Positions 40,982-50,776 are shown, counted from the stretch's first letter. The stretch is DNA of 64,000 nt from Hassallia sp050875635 (GCF_050875635.1 NZ_JBPAOH010000026.1:1-64000); one strand, 5' to 3'. Notes: generated from the sequence alone by a model not told the origin. Made by a program: numbers and translations.

Positions 40982-43705
40982 TTAGCTTGCTTGAGCGAGT
41001 TGTTGTTGATTGAGGTAGTAGTAATGACCTTTTTTAGTAATTAATTCTTCATGAGTACCGCTTTCTATCAATAAGCCGCGATCTAACACCAAAATCAAGT
41101 CAGCATTGCGGATGGTAGAGAGTCGATGGGCAATAATTAAGCTGGTACGTCCTTGGAGAATTGTTTTTAAATTGTTTTGAATGATGCGTTCTGATTCTGC
41201 ATCTAGGTGACTGGTAGCTTCGTCGAAAATCAATAAGCGAGGATTACCAAGCATTGCACGAGCAATTGCTAGACGTTGGCGTTGTCCACCAGAAAGCATA
41301 CCGCCACCTTCGCCAATTTGGGTTTCATAACCCATTGGTAATTGTCGAATAAATTCATCTGCACCAGCTAAACGCGCTACCTCGAAAATCTCTTCTAAAG
41401 AAGCTTCTGGGAGAGCAATGCTAATGTTTTCTCGAATTGTACCGCCAAATAAGAAAGTATCTTGATCGACAACACCGATTTGCTCTCGAAGCGATCGCAA
41501 AGAAAGACTCGTTACATCATGACCATCAATCAAAATTTTGCCATCTGTTGGGGTATATAAACCTAAAATCATTTTGGCAAGAGTAGTTTTTCCCGACCCA
41601 GATCGTCCTACAAGTGCTACCGTTTGAAGAGGCTGAATTTCAAAATTCAGGTTTTCTAGGACGTTAATATCACTATCTGGATGATAGCGAAAGGTTATAT
41701 TTTCAAAGCGAATATGACCGCTAATTCTCGCTAAAGATTGACGTGGTTGATACTGTAAGTCTTCTTCTGGTTCGGCTTCGAGAACATCATTAATCCGTTC
41801 AGTGGAAATAATCACTTCTTGCACTTGATTCCACAGCACTGTGAGCCGTTTGAAAGGATTAATAACGTTACCTAATAACATATTAAAAGCAACTAGTTGC
41901 CCAATTGTTAGTTGATTTTGAATTACTAACCATGCTCCATACCACAGTAATGCTGTAGTTGCTAGAGATTCAATAATAGAACTAAAAATTTGCATTTGGT
42001 TGCCAATTACCTGTCCACCAAACATTTTTTTAGTCAAATTATTCAACAGTTCTTCCCAACGCCAGCGCACTGTCTGCTCAATTGCCATCGAACGAATTGA
42101 GCGAATGCCTGAAAGTGATTGAATTAAATAACTATTCTCTTTAGCTAAAGCATTAAAAATTTCCCGGCTGACCCGGCGAAAGAATGGTGTAGCAATCAGT
42201 GCCAAAATCAAAAATGGCGGTACAATTGCCAAGGCTAGCATTGCCATTTGCCAGCTATACCAAAACATCAATCCCACATAGATAAATACTGTCAGTAAAT
42301 CCAAAATGATGGACAGTGCTTCGCCTGTGAGAAAGCGCTGAATTTTCTGATTTTCTTGAACGCGAGAAATAATATCACCGACATAACGCGACTCAAAAAA
42401 GGCTAGGGGTAGGAGGAAGGTATGTTTGATAAAACCTACCATCAGCGCTACTCCGATTCGGTTTGCTGTGTGATCTAGTAAATATTGTCGCAGTCCGTTA
42501 AGGGCAACGCGGAATAAGCCAAAAATCAACAAACCAAACCCAACCGCGTTTAAAGTCAGAGTACTACCCTGGACAATTACTCTGTCTAAAAGTAACTGAG
42601 TAAATAGAGGCATAATCAATCCAAACAACTGGATAAATACGGAAGCGATGAAGACTTCTAGTAGTACTTGCCAATGTGGTTTGACTAATTCAAATAACTG
42701 CCAGAATGGTGTACTTGCTTGTTCGCTTTCTTTCAGGATGGCGGTAGGTTCCGATAATAAAGCGTAACCAGTCCACCCGGCTTGGAATTGATGATGAGTG
42801 AGGGTACGTTGACCGATCGCCGGATCGCCGACAATCACCTGTTTTTTGGTAATTTCATAGACGACGATGTAATGATTACCTTCCCAATGGGCGATCGCGG
42901 GTAGGGGTTGCTGTGCTAATTTGTCCAGGCTGGCTTTGACTGGACGGCTAGCAAAACCAATACTTTCGGCTGCGGTGGCTAATCCTCGCAGAGAAACCCC
43001 GATGCGATTGACGTTGGCTAAATCCCGCAATCTGTTGATGCTAAAGCGCTTACCCCAATAGCGACCAATCATGACTAGGCAAGCGACACCACAATCTGAA
43101 GCGCTTTGTTGTTCAAAGAAGGGATAGCGTTTAGTTAGCTGTGCCCATATATGTCTTGCTTTTACTTGAGGAGTTGGAAAATAAGCACGTCGTTGCTTCT
43201 TTTTTGGGCTTTGGTTTGTGGGAAAGGGAATGACGTTGGCAATTGAAGATTGGCGATTGTCTTCCCCATGAGTATTGGGCTGTTGCTTTATCAGCAAATC
43301 CCAACATTCTGCACGCTTCAATAGGCGATCGCAGATTTTGGGGTATTTATCCATCAAAGTCTGCAATACATCTGTGTTGAGATAACAGAGTTTTAAGTTA
43401 GATGAAGCCCTCGCAGCATAAGGGCTAAAGTCTTCTTTTGCAAACAAGGTCATTTCACCAAATGATGACCCTGCTGTTAGGGTGGAAATTAAGTTGCCAG
43501 AACTATCTAGTAATCTGACTTTACCTTTGAGAACTAGATAAATTCCCTTTCGGGCATCTTTTGATTGCCAGAACAGTTTTGCTACTGGTGGTTCAACAAT
43601 TTCAATTTTTGCCCAGCAATTCTGTAATTGCCTATCTGAAAGCTTCTCACCCAAGGTGGTGGTTAGTAGTCTCTCTAGTTCTTCTTGGGACAATATTGAT
43701 GGCAT
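40982..43705 (-). CDS. Peptidase-containing ABC exporter with N-terminal cNMP-binding domain
   Basis: 907 residues, preceded by AAGGAGAG. Domains in order: cyclic-nucleotide-binding-like (about 20-135: KGIYLVLKGKVRLLDSSG, GSSFGEMTLFAKED); C39 peptidase (195-330) with catalytic Cys205 in QQSASDCGVACLVMIGRYWG and His in PAIAHWEGNHYIVVYEI; six-helix exporter domain (about 345-640); ATPase with Walker A GRSGSGKTT, signature LSGGQRQRLAIARAM and Walker B LLIFDEATS. It cuts double-glycine leaders and exports the core peptide. The cNMP-type domain is a feature of the cyanobacterial branch. Confidence 0.93.
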   Translation of the reverse strand: MPSILSQEELERLLTTTLGEKLSDRQLQNCWAKIEIVEPPVAKLFWQSKDARKGIYLVLKGKVRLLDSSGNLISTLTAGSSFGEMTLFAKEDFSPYAARASSNLKLCYLNTDVLQTLMDKYPKICDRLLKRAECWDLLIKQQPNTHGEDNRQSSIANVIPFPTNQSPKKKQRRAYFPTPQVKARHIWAQLTKRYPFFEQQSASDCGVACLVMIGRYWGKRFSINRLRDLANVNRIGVSLRGLATAAESIGFASRPVKASLDKLAQQPLPAIAHWEGNHYIVVYEITKKQVIVGDPAIGQRTLTHHQFQAGWTGYALLSEPTAILKESEQASTPFWQLFELVKPHWQVLLEVFIASVFIQLFGLIMPLFTQLLLDRVIVQGSTLTLNAVGFGLLIFGLFRVALNGLRQYLLDHTANRIGVALMVGFIKHTFLLPLAFFESRYVGDIISRVQENQKIQRFLTGEALSIILDLLTVFIYVGLMFWYSWQMAMLALAIVPPFLILALIATPFFRRVSREIFNALAKENSYLIQSLSGIRSIRSMAIEQTVRWRWEELLNNLTKKMFGGQVIGNQMQIFSSIIESLATTALLWYGAWLVIQNQLTIGQLVAFNMLLGNVINPFKRLTVLWNQVQEVIISTERINDVLEAEPEEDLQYQPRQSLARISGHIRFENITFRYHPDSDINVLENLNFEIQPLQTVALVGRSGSGKTTLAKMILGLYTPTDGKILIDGHDVTSLSLRSLREQIGVVDQDTFLFGGTIRENISIALPEASLEEIFEVARLAGADEFIRQLPMGYETQIGEGGGMLSGGQRQRLAIARAMLGNPRLLIFDEATSHLDAESERIIQNNLKTILQGRTSLIIAHRLSTIRNADLILVLDRGLLIESGTHEELITKKGHYYYLNQQQLAQAS

Positions 43706-43726
43706 TCCCTCTCCTTTATCCCAAGT

Positions 43727-44305
43727 TTAGTTATTAATTTGAATTGGATTGAATGACTGATATAAACTAGGATCGCTGTCAGATTGTAAGTCACAAATTC
43801 TAACGCCAGTTGCCTTTGTGTCTTGAGTTGCTGCTTGTTTTGATAAGCGTTTTTTTTGTGTAGCTAGACCCATTTCTTTGAGTAATCGATTAATGTGGCG
43901 ATCGCTGATTTCAATCCCAAATTCAGTTGCCAAATGTTTGCTCAACCATTGAGATGTCCAACTACTAAATGCGTAGCCATACTTCCGTGGGCTATGACTC
44001 AGCAATTCTTTTAATCTTTGGATATATTGTTCATTTACAGTTTTAGGTCTGCCTATTGCTCGTTGCTGCCATTGCTCGACTAAACCTGCTTTGGCAATAG
44101 TAATCCAATAACGTGCCATTTCCTGAGAACAACCTAAAATTTGGCAGATTTCGGTTTGCGATTTCCCCATATCTGCCAGCAACATAATTTCTAGCCGCCG
44201 ACGGTATTCTGGTTGCAAATTAGCTTGCAAATTCTTCAATAAATCCTTGTGTTGATGAGGCGTTAAAAACTTACTTTCACTGTCTTGAAAAGAATTTCGT
44301 GACAT
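43727..44305 (-). CDS. HTH protein derived from IS630-type transposase N-terminus
   Basis: About 192 residues from ATG 44305 (MSRNSFQDSESK); a start at 44350 is possible. Two winged/homeodomain-like HTH segments (MGKSQTEICQILGCSQEMARYWI and WLSKHLATEFGIEISDRHINRLLKEMGL) match the N-terminal half of IS630/Tc1 transposases, but there is no DDE catalytic domain and no terminal repeat at its ends. The 21-base gap to the ABC transporter and its repeated association with HlyD/C39 clusters (as I recall) suggest a domesticated regulator rather than a dead transposon. Confidence 0.75.
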   Translation of the reverse strand: MSRNSFQDSESKFLTPHQHKDLLKNLQANLQPEYRRRLEIMLLADMGKSQTEICQILGCSQEMARYWITIAKAGLVEQWQQRAIGRPKTVNEQYIQRLKELLSHSPRKYGYAFSSWTSQWLSKHLATEFGIEISDRHINRLLKEMGLATQKKRLSKQAATQDTKATGVRICDLQSDSDPSLYQSFNPIQINN

Positions 44306-44350
44306 AAAATTGATTGCTAAATCAAAAATCAAAATTTTGTCTAAATGCAT

Positions 44351-45286
44351 CCATTGTGCTGCAATGAAGCTTTTACGAATCCTTTAGGAACACCTAAGAG
44401 GATTGTTTTAAAAGTCAAAACTAATATCCAAATGTCATTCAAAGTGGAGGGTAGCAGAACGTTCGCGACATGTCAACATAATTCATAATTATTAATTATG
44501 AATTATTAATTATGAATTATGTTGACTTTATCCATTTTCCACAAAACGCGATCGCTTCAACTCAAACGAGAAGTGCAATTTAGGCTTTGACTTTTCCGAT
44601 TTTGGCAAAACTAGTGACGTAGGAAAAGTTTTTTGTCACAAAGCTAGAAATGAATGCCTTGCGGAAAAGAGTTGCCTTATTTGATTTGGATAAAGTAGAG
44701 CGATCAAGTTTAGAAGTAATCACCAATCGCTAATTACCACTGCAAGCTGTATATCAAGTGATTAGCTGGACTTGATATAATTATCCCTGGTGATGCAGTA
44801 GACTAATTAGATTAAGCATGTTTTTATCAGCAGATTTTGATAAATCAGAAGCGAGCTGAAAACCAAGTTAATCATGGAAGCAACAAAGCACAAAACTGTG
44901 TATTCACGCACTGTTTTGTTTTAGTCGCTAACCCGAGATGATGTCAAGACTTGCTGAATTAAAAAGCAAATTTTTAACTAAAACTTATCTTAACTTCTCA
45001 ATTAAATATCAAATGAAACTTATTCTTTCCGCATCTATCTAAAGATAGAAATTTATCAAAATAATATTTGGTATTAATTTTTACTGTCGAATCAGAAATT
45101 ATTTGTCGTCGTCACAAATTAATTAAGACTTACGCAACAGTTCCACCGCGATCGCCATTTTATAGTACGATTGAACTGATTTTTCCCTTGGGAAAAACCT
45201 GTCCAAAATTGGGCAGGCTTCACTTTGTGCGTAGCGCACAACGCCTCAGGCATAAGAGGTGAAGGCTAATGCAATAGCCCCTCTTT
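44351..45286. other. Long AT-rich spacer upstream of the export cluster
   Basis: About 930 bases without a convincing gene. It contains the 55-base palindromic element at 44472-44526, a 27-codon open frame at 44650-44733 without ribosome binding site, HIP1 sites, and near 45230-45285 a hairpin-rich stretch that may end GIY-YIG transcription. The promoter of the HTH-ABC-HlyD-isomerase operon should lie at its left end. Confidence 0.5.
44472..44526. repeat. Palindrome GTCAACATAATTCATAATTA with inverted copy
   Basis: The outer 20 bases of each side are perfect inverted copies, with a 15-base centre made of the same TTAATTATGAATTAT motif. Shares the AATTCATAATTA core with the element at 40870-40980. 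Confidence 0.75.
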
Positions 45287-45832
45287 TCACTTCAAATCGA
45301 GTAATCCTTCTTCTTTGAATTTAGGATTAAAGCGGATTTGAAGACGCAAACCACGCGCTTGTAGCACTTCTAAAATTTCAGCTTCTACTCGTCGCGCCAC
45401 ATTTTTAATAATTTTCACTTGCGCCATATCATCTATTAGTGGATTTTGATAATTTGCCTGTTCTTCAGGTGTCATTACCGCTTTAGCATCAATAGGCTGC
45501 GTCCATTTTTCTTTTTGTTCGGCATTTCCCAAAGGAACACTGTTATTTTCGGCAATCCACGCATTTTCAATGTTTTCTAAAACGGCGCGGCTAGGTCGCT
45601 CAATCGTTTGGACTTTTACCCAATAGCAATTTTGAGGTTGACGTACTAAATGCTGTTTCAGACTGAGATATACATCGCGAGAATAGCCAACAAATTGCAG
45701 CACTTTTTCTTGATTAAAAATTCCATAAACTCCTATTTTACTTTGAAATTGTTCGGGTAACTGACCGTTATCGTCAATGTAAGCAATATATTCGAGAGTT
45801 GCTAAAGAAGAAATATTTGTTTCAGTTGTCAT
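45287..45832 (-). CDS. GIY-YIG nuclease family protein
   Basis: 181 residues. The GIY-YIG core appears as SKIGVYGIFN (GIY equivalent VYG) and LQFVGYSRDVYLSLKQHL (YIG equivalent FVG, then the Arg), with the catalytic Glu probably in LENIENAWIAENN. The two motif tyrosine positions are partly substituted, as in several cyanobacterial members. The C-terminus (120-181) is a conserved helical part with RRVEAEILEVLQARGLRLQI. Role unknown; may act on DNA or only bind it. Stands alone. Confidence 0.75.
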   Translation of the reverse strand: MTTETNISSLATLEYIAYIDDNGQLPEQFQSKIGVYGIFNQEKVLQFVGYSRDVYLSLKQHLVRQPQNCYWVKVQTIERPSRAVLENIENAWIAENNSVPLGNAEQKEKWTQPIDAKAVMTPEEQANYQNPLIDDMAQVKIIKNVARRVEAEILEVLQARGLRLQIRFNPKFKEEGLLDLK

Positions 45833-45888
45833 AAATCAAAATTAAAAATTAGTACTTGGTGATTGATAGGAAAGCGCTGAAGCGCTTA

Positions 45889-46215
45889 CTACGAATTAAT
45901 TTTCATGTAAATTGCACAGAGGCGACTGGGTTTGAATATTTTGGCATTATACATGAAGTTTGGCGGGACGTTAATAATTGCGTATTCGCTATTATCATGA
46001 TATTTTTCAAATTCGGCTGGCATCCCTTTGGGAGTAGTTAAGCTATAAGGAACTGGTTGAAAAAGCAATTCTGTAAACTCAACTTTTTCGCAGTTTAGTT
46101 GTTGACAAACTTGGTTTAGAAAAGCTTCATTAGTTAATAACTTGAAAAGACTTTCTTGAGCTTGTGGTTCTATAGTGAAACTGCTATCAAAGTTTTGGAC
46201 GATTTTCAAAGGCAT
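45889..46215 (-). CDS. Hypothetical protein, 108 residues
   Basis: No family recognised. MPLKIVQNFDSSFTIEPQAQ, then a helical segment ESLFKLLTNEAFLNQVCQQL and a compact LLFQPVPYSLTTPKGMPAEF. The final residues (AIYMKINS) run into a GCGCTTACTACGA repeat, so the 3' end may have been altered by repeat insertion. Soluble; not obviously linked to the GIY-YIG gene. Confidence 0.5.
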   Translation of the reverse strand: MPLKIVQNFDSSFTIEPQAQESLFKLLTNEAFLNQVCQQLNCEKVEFTELLFQPVPYSLTTPKGMPAEFEKYHDNSEYAIINVPPNFMYNAKIFKPSRLCAIYMKINS

Positions 46216-46482
46216 TTTTCTTACAGATATTTATTAGCGATTGAGTGATGAGCTTGACCTGCGGGTATGTTAAGCGCTCCGGGGCTTTCGCCCCGCGCTT
46301 GAGCGATCGCTTCTTTAAAAGTTGGGCGCACGGAAACCGTGACGCACCCACTTTTCGCTTCTTTAAAACAGCCTATTAGATTGTGCAACTTTTTTCAGCC
46401 ACTAAGTAAGTGGGCGAAACTAAACGTAAAATACTGTCGTGGTTCGTAGTGAGCTAAGGCAAAAGTTGCAAGCTAAAAAAAT

Positions 46483-46506
46483 AAAAAACCCTCCCAAGTG
46501 GGAGGG
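46483..46506 (-). terminator. Rho-independent terminator of the rpo operon
   Basis: On the minus strand: CCCTCCC - ACTT - GGGAGGG followed by TTTTTT, 31 bases after the rpoC2 stop. Perfect 7-bp GC stem. Confidence 0.9.
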
Positions 46507-46536
46507 AAAGCATTCAGGTAAAAGAAATTTTACCTT

Positions 46537-49500
46537 TTATATTTCCTCGTCGAAGTCGTCTTCTTCCTCGTCTTCCTCGTCTTCCTCAAAATCGTCTTCT
46601 TCAACAAGGTCGTTGACTTCATCAGCAATCATCAAATCATCCTCATCATCTAATATTGACGACGATTCTGTACGTCTGCCGCCAAATCCTTCTGCCCCAA
46701 GTCCAGGAGAATCCAAGTTATAAGCGCGAGCTGTCCGGTCATCTAGCACCATATCCATCGGGTCATCGACTTCATCCAACACGCTGCTGCTGTCTGCGCT
46801 TCCATAGTCGTCAACTATACCGGTTTCTTCATAAGCGTTATACCCAGTACCGGCAGGAATCAATCGCCCGATAATTACGTTTTCTTTCAAACCGCGCAAC
46901 CAGTCAGACTTACCTTCAATTGCTGCTTCCGTCAACACCCGCGTCGTTTCTTGGAATGATGCAGCCGAGATAAAGCTATCGGTATTCAATGATGCTTTGG
47001 TAATCCCCAATAATACTGGGGTATACTGCGCCCTCGCACCGCCGGTGATTGCCATCGCCTCATTCACCTGCTCAATTTGCCGCAGTTCTACCAACTCTCC
47101 CGGCAACATAGTTGTGTCACCCCCATCATCAACCCGCACCTTCGCGGTCATCTGCCGCACAATCACTTCAATGTGCTTGTCGGCAATATCAATTCCTTGA
47201 GATTGATACACCATCTGCACTTCGTTTACCAAGAAAGTCTGTACCTTCTGCAAAGCAAGACTTGCACAAGCATACACCCCGTCTTCAGAACCAAGACTAA
47301 AGAACACTTCCAAAATTTCGTGCGGATTGGCAGGACCGTCACTCAACGGTTCTCCCGCTGCGACGGTAGCACCATCCGTCAGCACCAAATTTTGTCCGGG
47401 TCCTAAAGGATAATCGGTGACAACACCATTCGGCTCAATCACTTTAGCAGCGATCGCTTCATCACCATCACCATAAACCACCTTTACTTCCCCTGCCCTT
47501 TTTGCCAAAATACACGCTTCTTTTGGTTTGCGTGCTTCTAGCAATTCCTCGATTCTCGGCAAACCTTGAATAATGTCTCCGGTCTTCGCCCGTTCAAACA
47601 CCAACAACACCAAATTATCACCGCGTTGCACCAAATCCCCATCCTCTATCTGCAACACCGCTCCCGGCGAAACTCGATAAGGACGACCAATGCGAATCGA
47701 GACAGAGTAATCTGGGGACTCTTTACTGGGGACTAGGGACTGGGGGGATGAGGGGGATGAGGGGGATATTGCTCCCTTATCTCCCTTATCTCCCTTATCT
47801 CCCCCCTGTCCCTTCTGAACTGACAGCACTTGCCCAGACAAAGGCGCAAATACTCCTGGGGCAATTTCCGAACCCTCTACCAGCAAGTCGCCCTTCTTCA
47901 CATAAGGCGTCGCAGTCGCGTTCACCGTCACCATGTCCGTGTGACGCAACACCAAACACCTCCGCACCGTTTCGCTTCCCTTTTGCACTCCCCGGACAAT
48001 ACCCCCCTCCTTACACAAAATTTGGGTACGGGCAACTACAGCACCTGGGGCAATAGTTTGTTGTGCTTCCACCTCCAAACTCGTAGTCGTGCTACCTTGA
48101 GTCGCATCCGCAGTAATGTCGCGACGCACTATCAAAGATTCCAAAATCACCAATTGCAAACGAGAAGTTTCCGAACCCTCACCATCACTCAACAACTCAA
48201 TATCCGCTGCTAATGGCGAAGCGTTGTGGTCCGCATCACCCTCCGTCTCAATTTCCAACACTAGTTGCGTCCGCAGCAACTCTACGCCTTCTACCGACTT
48301 AACCCGCTCAGAATCTTTATAAGGCAGTCGCTGCACCGCCCGCAACTCAATGCTGCGCCCCGTCTGCTGACTAACCGATGTCGTTGAAGGCACATCCGGA
48401 TTATTCGGCACCGCAAACTCTTCTACCGGACGACTCAGCAGCGCTGGACCTTCTGGCGACTCTATATATTGGATGTAGCGCAGTTCGCTCACCACTTGCC
48501 CCAATAACTCTTCACCCGGTTGAACAAAAGTATTATCTCGTCCAATCACCGCTTCCGGGTCGTCCACCATCAGCAGTTCTCCGGGCTTAATCACCACTTC
48601 TCTCAAAATGTCGTTTTTCTGGGTGACTTCGACCACGCCGTTGTTTTGACAAAATATATCTTTAACAACTTCCGTGCCAGCTTCCACATACTGACCGTCT
48701 TCCACCAACAGCAGCGATATATCTTTATTTACCTCATGAGTTTCTTCCGGAATCCACAATAATGTGCCTCCTTGAACCACCTCATAACCCAGCTTCGCCT
48801 TGCCTTTTTTCTGTACTTCTACACCGGCGTATTTCAGCAACCCACCTGTATTGGTGCGATAGCGATCGTCAATTAACTCCGCCACCACTTGACCATTTTG
48901 CACTTTTGTGCCTGGAGTTGCTCTGAGGTTAAAGACTTGGTTGTGAGCAGTGGAAATAAGGTAATTATTGCGACCTTGGGAACTTTGCACCGTCACCGTT
49001 GCCTGATCCAAAACCACACTAGCCGTGATAATCTCAATTTCCCTAGTACTCTTACCCACTTGCGCTTCCGGCAAGCGGACTATACCGCCGTGTAAAGTAG
49101 TTAACTTGGTTTCTGCCAAGACACCGTTAGTCTCCACAGCATCACCATTATTTACCACCAACTCCGCTCCCGGTGGCAAGTTATATACTTCCCCAGACAA
49201 AATCCAAATCAAACCACCCCGCGCCGCTGTCGTCGTCGTGTTGCCTTGGCGGTCTGTTTTTTGCTCTGGCACCACTTCGGCGAACTGCACTTCCCCAGCC
49301 AAATCGCTGGCTACATCTTTAACAGCTTTTTCCGTATTTGCCCGCGTTGTCCGTCCGCCTAGTGCCACCTCTGCCAGCAACTGACCAAGCTTTACTTGCT
49401 GCCCATCCACTATATATAGTGTCGAACCTTGGGTAACGGCAATTTCAATTGACCCTGTAGACGTTTCCAACGAGAGCGTACCGTTTGCCTCCACAAACAG

Positions 49501-50640
49501 CGAATCTTCCCCGTGTCGAGTGCGATATGCTCTGGTTTTCAACTTGCGCGGCAGGCGAATCGTCCCATCTTTCTCCGCACGCACTTGTTTTGCTACTTCC
49601 CCGGTGAACACACCACCAGTGTGGAATGTCCGCATCGTTAGCTGCGTACCCGGTTCGCCGATACTTTGAGCGGCAATAATGCCTACTGCTTCACCCAAAT
49701 CTACCATCTTCGCGTGTGCCAAACTCCAGCCATAACAGTGTTGGCAAACACTACGCGCTGCTTCACAAGTTAAAGGACTCCGCACCACCACCGATTGCAC
49801 GCCGCTAATTTGAATCAAGTGTGCTAATTCATAATTTATTGGCGTATTGCGCGGGGCAATAATTTGTTTGGTGGTCGGATGCACCACATCTTCTGCCACT
49901 ACCCGTCCCATCAAGCGCGTACCGATGGGAATCAAGACTTTGCCACCTTCTATCATCGCTCCGAGGGTAATTCCCCGCGACGTACCGCAGTCAAATTCGC
50001 GGATAATCACGTCTTGGGATACATCCACCAAACGACGGGTGAGATATCCAGAGTCAGCAGTTCTTAACGCCGTATCTACCAATCCTTTACGAGCGCCGTA
50101 AGAAGAAATAATATATTCGGTGACCGTCAATCCTTCGCGGAAGTTGGTTTTAATCGGCAAGCCGATAATTTCCCCTTGGGGATCTGCCATCAACCCGCGC
50201 ATCCCCACCAATTGGCGCACCTGGGAGATGTTACCCCGCGCACCAGAAAACGCCATCATATATACGGAGTTGAGCGGGTTGGTACTCTTAAAGTGCTTCA
50301 CCACTTCATCTTTCAGCGCTTCCGATGTTCCGTTCCAAGTATCAATTACTTTTTGAAAACGTTCTACTTCCGTAATTTCACCACGTTGATAGCGTTCTTC
50401 CGTGGCGCGAATTTCTTCTTCTGCGGCATCGAGGAGCGATCGCTTGCTTGGCGGCACCATCAAATCATCTACGCTAATCGAAACTCCGGCTTTGGTGGCG
50501 TAGCGAAAGCCTAAATCTTTTAACTTATCCGCCATCACCGCCGTTCGCGCCGTGCCACAATTGGTAAACGCCCAAGAAATTAAATTTCTCAGCTGACCTT
50601 TGTCAACGATGCGATTGCGAAAAATCAGTTTTTCAGTCAT
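46537..50640 (-). CDS. rpoC2: RNA polymerase subunit beta-prime 2 (cyanobacterial RpoC2)
   Basis: 1367 residues, C-terminal half of beta-prime, separate from RpoC1 as in all cyanobacteria and plastids. The trigger-loop/bridge region is near the N-terminus (MMAFSGARGNISQVRQLVGM, GLPIKTNFREGLTVTEYIIS, GTQLTMRTFHTGG). The long middle is the cyanobacterial SBHM insertion with repeated barrel-sandwich segments (residues about 340-960). The C-terminus ends in a run of Asp/Glu. Residues about 935-970 (GQGGDKGDKGDKGAISPSSP and following) are encoded by an intergenic-type tandem repeat lying in frame. Last gene of the operon. Confidence 0.97.
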   Translation of the reverse strand: MTEKLIFRNRIVDKGQLRNLISWAFTNCGTARTAVMADKLKDLGFRYATKAGVSISVDDLMVPPSKRSLLDAAEEEIRATEERYQRGEITEVERFQKVIDTWNGTSEALKDEVVKHFKSTNPLNSVYMMAFSGARGNISQVRQLVGMRGLMADPQGEIIGLPIKTNFREGLTVTEYIISSYGARKGLVDTALRTADSGYLTRRLVDVSQDVIIREFDCGTSRGITLGAMIEGGKVLIPIGTRLMGRVVAEDVVHPTTKQIIAPRNTPINYELAHLIQISGVQSVVVRSPLTCEAARSVCQHCYGWSLAHAKMVDLGEAVGIIAAQSIGEPGTQLTMRTFHTGGVFTGEVAKQVRAEKDGTIRLPRKLKTRAYRTRHGEDSLFVEANGTLSLETSTGSIEIAVTQGSTLYIVDGQQVKLGQLLAEVALGGRTTRANTEKAVKDVASDLAGEVQFAEVVPEQKTDRQGNTTTTAARGGLIWILSGEVYNLPPGAELVVNNGDAVETNGVLAETKLTTLHGGIVRLPEAQVGKSTREIEIITASVVLDQATVTVQSSQGRNNYLISTAHNQVFNLRATPGTKVQNGQVVAELIDDRYRTNTGGLLKYAGVEVQKKGKAKLGYEVVQGGTLLWIPEETHEVNKDISLLLVEDGQYVEAGTEVVKDIFCQNNGVVEVTQKNDILREVVIKPGELLMVDDPEAVIGRDNTFVQPGEELLGQVVSELRYIQYIESPEGPALLSRPVEEFAVPNNPDVPSTTSVSQQTGRSIELRAVQRLPYKDSERVKSVEGVELLRTQLVLEIETEGDADHNASPLAADIELLSDGEGSETSRLQLVILESLIVRRDITADATQGSTTTSLEVEAQQTIAPGAVVARTQILCKEGGIVRGVQKGSETVRRCLVLRHTDMVTVNATATPYVKKGDLLVEGSEIAPGVFAPLSGQVLSVQKGQGGDKGDKGDKGAISPSSPSSPQSLVPSKESPDYSVSIRIGRPYRVSPGAVLQIEDGDLVQRGDNLVLLVFERAKTGDIIQGLPRIEELLEARKPKEACILAKRAGEVKVVYGDGDEAIAAKVIEPNGVVTDYPLGPGQNLVLTDGATVAAGEPLSDGPANPHEILEVFFSLGSEDGVYACASLALQKVQTFLVNEVQMVYQSQGIDIADKHIEVIVRQMTAKVRVDDGGDTTMLPGELVELRQIEQVNEAMAITGGARAQYTPVLLGITKASLNTDSFISAASFQETTRVLTEAAIEGKSDWLRGLKENVIIGRLIPAGTGYNAYEETGIVDDYGSADSSSVLDEVDDPMDMVLDDRTARAYNLDSPGLGAEGFGGRRTESSSILDDEDDLMIADEVNDLVEEDDFEEDEEDEEEDDFDEEI
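47722..47815. repeat. Short tandem repeat inside the rpoC2 coding sequence
   Basis: GGGGACTAGGGACTGGGG, GGATGAG units and CTCCCTTATCT units match the spacer-type repeats found elsewhere in this window, but here they are within rpoC2 and keep the frame. They encode GDKGDKGDKG and SPSSPSSP. Confidence 0.85.
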
Positions 50641-50643
50641 TAG

Positions 50644-50775
50644 TCAGTTGTTGGTTGATAGTTGATAGTTGATAGTTGATAGTTGTTGGGGGAAGCGTTG
50701 TTTTTCCACTAACTCCGCTTTTTTGCTTTTCCGCTCCCACGCTCCCACGCTCCCACGCTCCCACGCTCCAACTCC
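50644..50775. repeat. TTGATAG heptamers and CGCTCCCA repeats between rpoC1 and rpoC2
   Basis: GTTGATAGTTGATAGTTGAT (50650-50688) and CGCTCCCACGCTCCCACGCT (50730-50770). The whole 136-base spacer inside the operon is repeat DNA. Confidence 0.8.
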
Positions 50776-50776
50776 A

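Noticed and set aside
44650..44733. 27-codon frame MNALRKRVALFDLDKVERSS
   Set aside because: Protein-like composition but no ribosome binding site and too short to judge; left as a possibility only.
45068..45262. 64-codon frame before the GIY-YIG gene
   Set aside because: Starts without ribosome binding site and ends in a repeat segment (GCGTAGCGCACAACGCC).
46439..46723. Ser-rich frame antisense to the rpoC2 end
   Set aside because: Shadow of the Asp/Glu codon run at the rpoC2 C-terminus.
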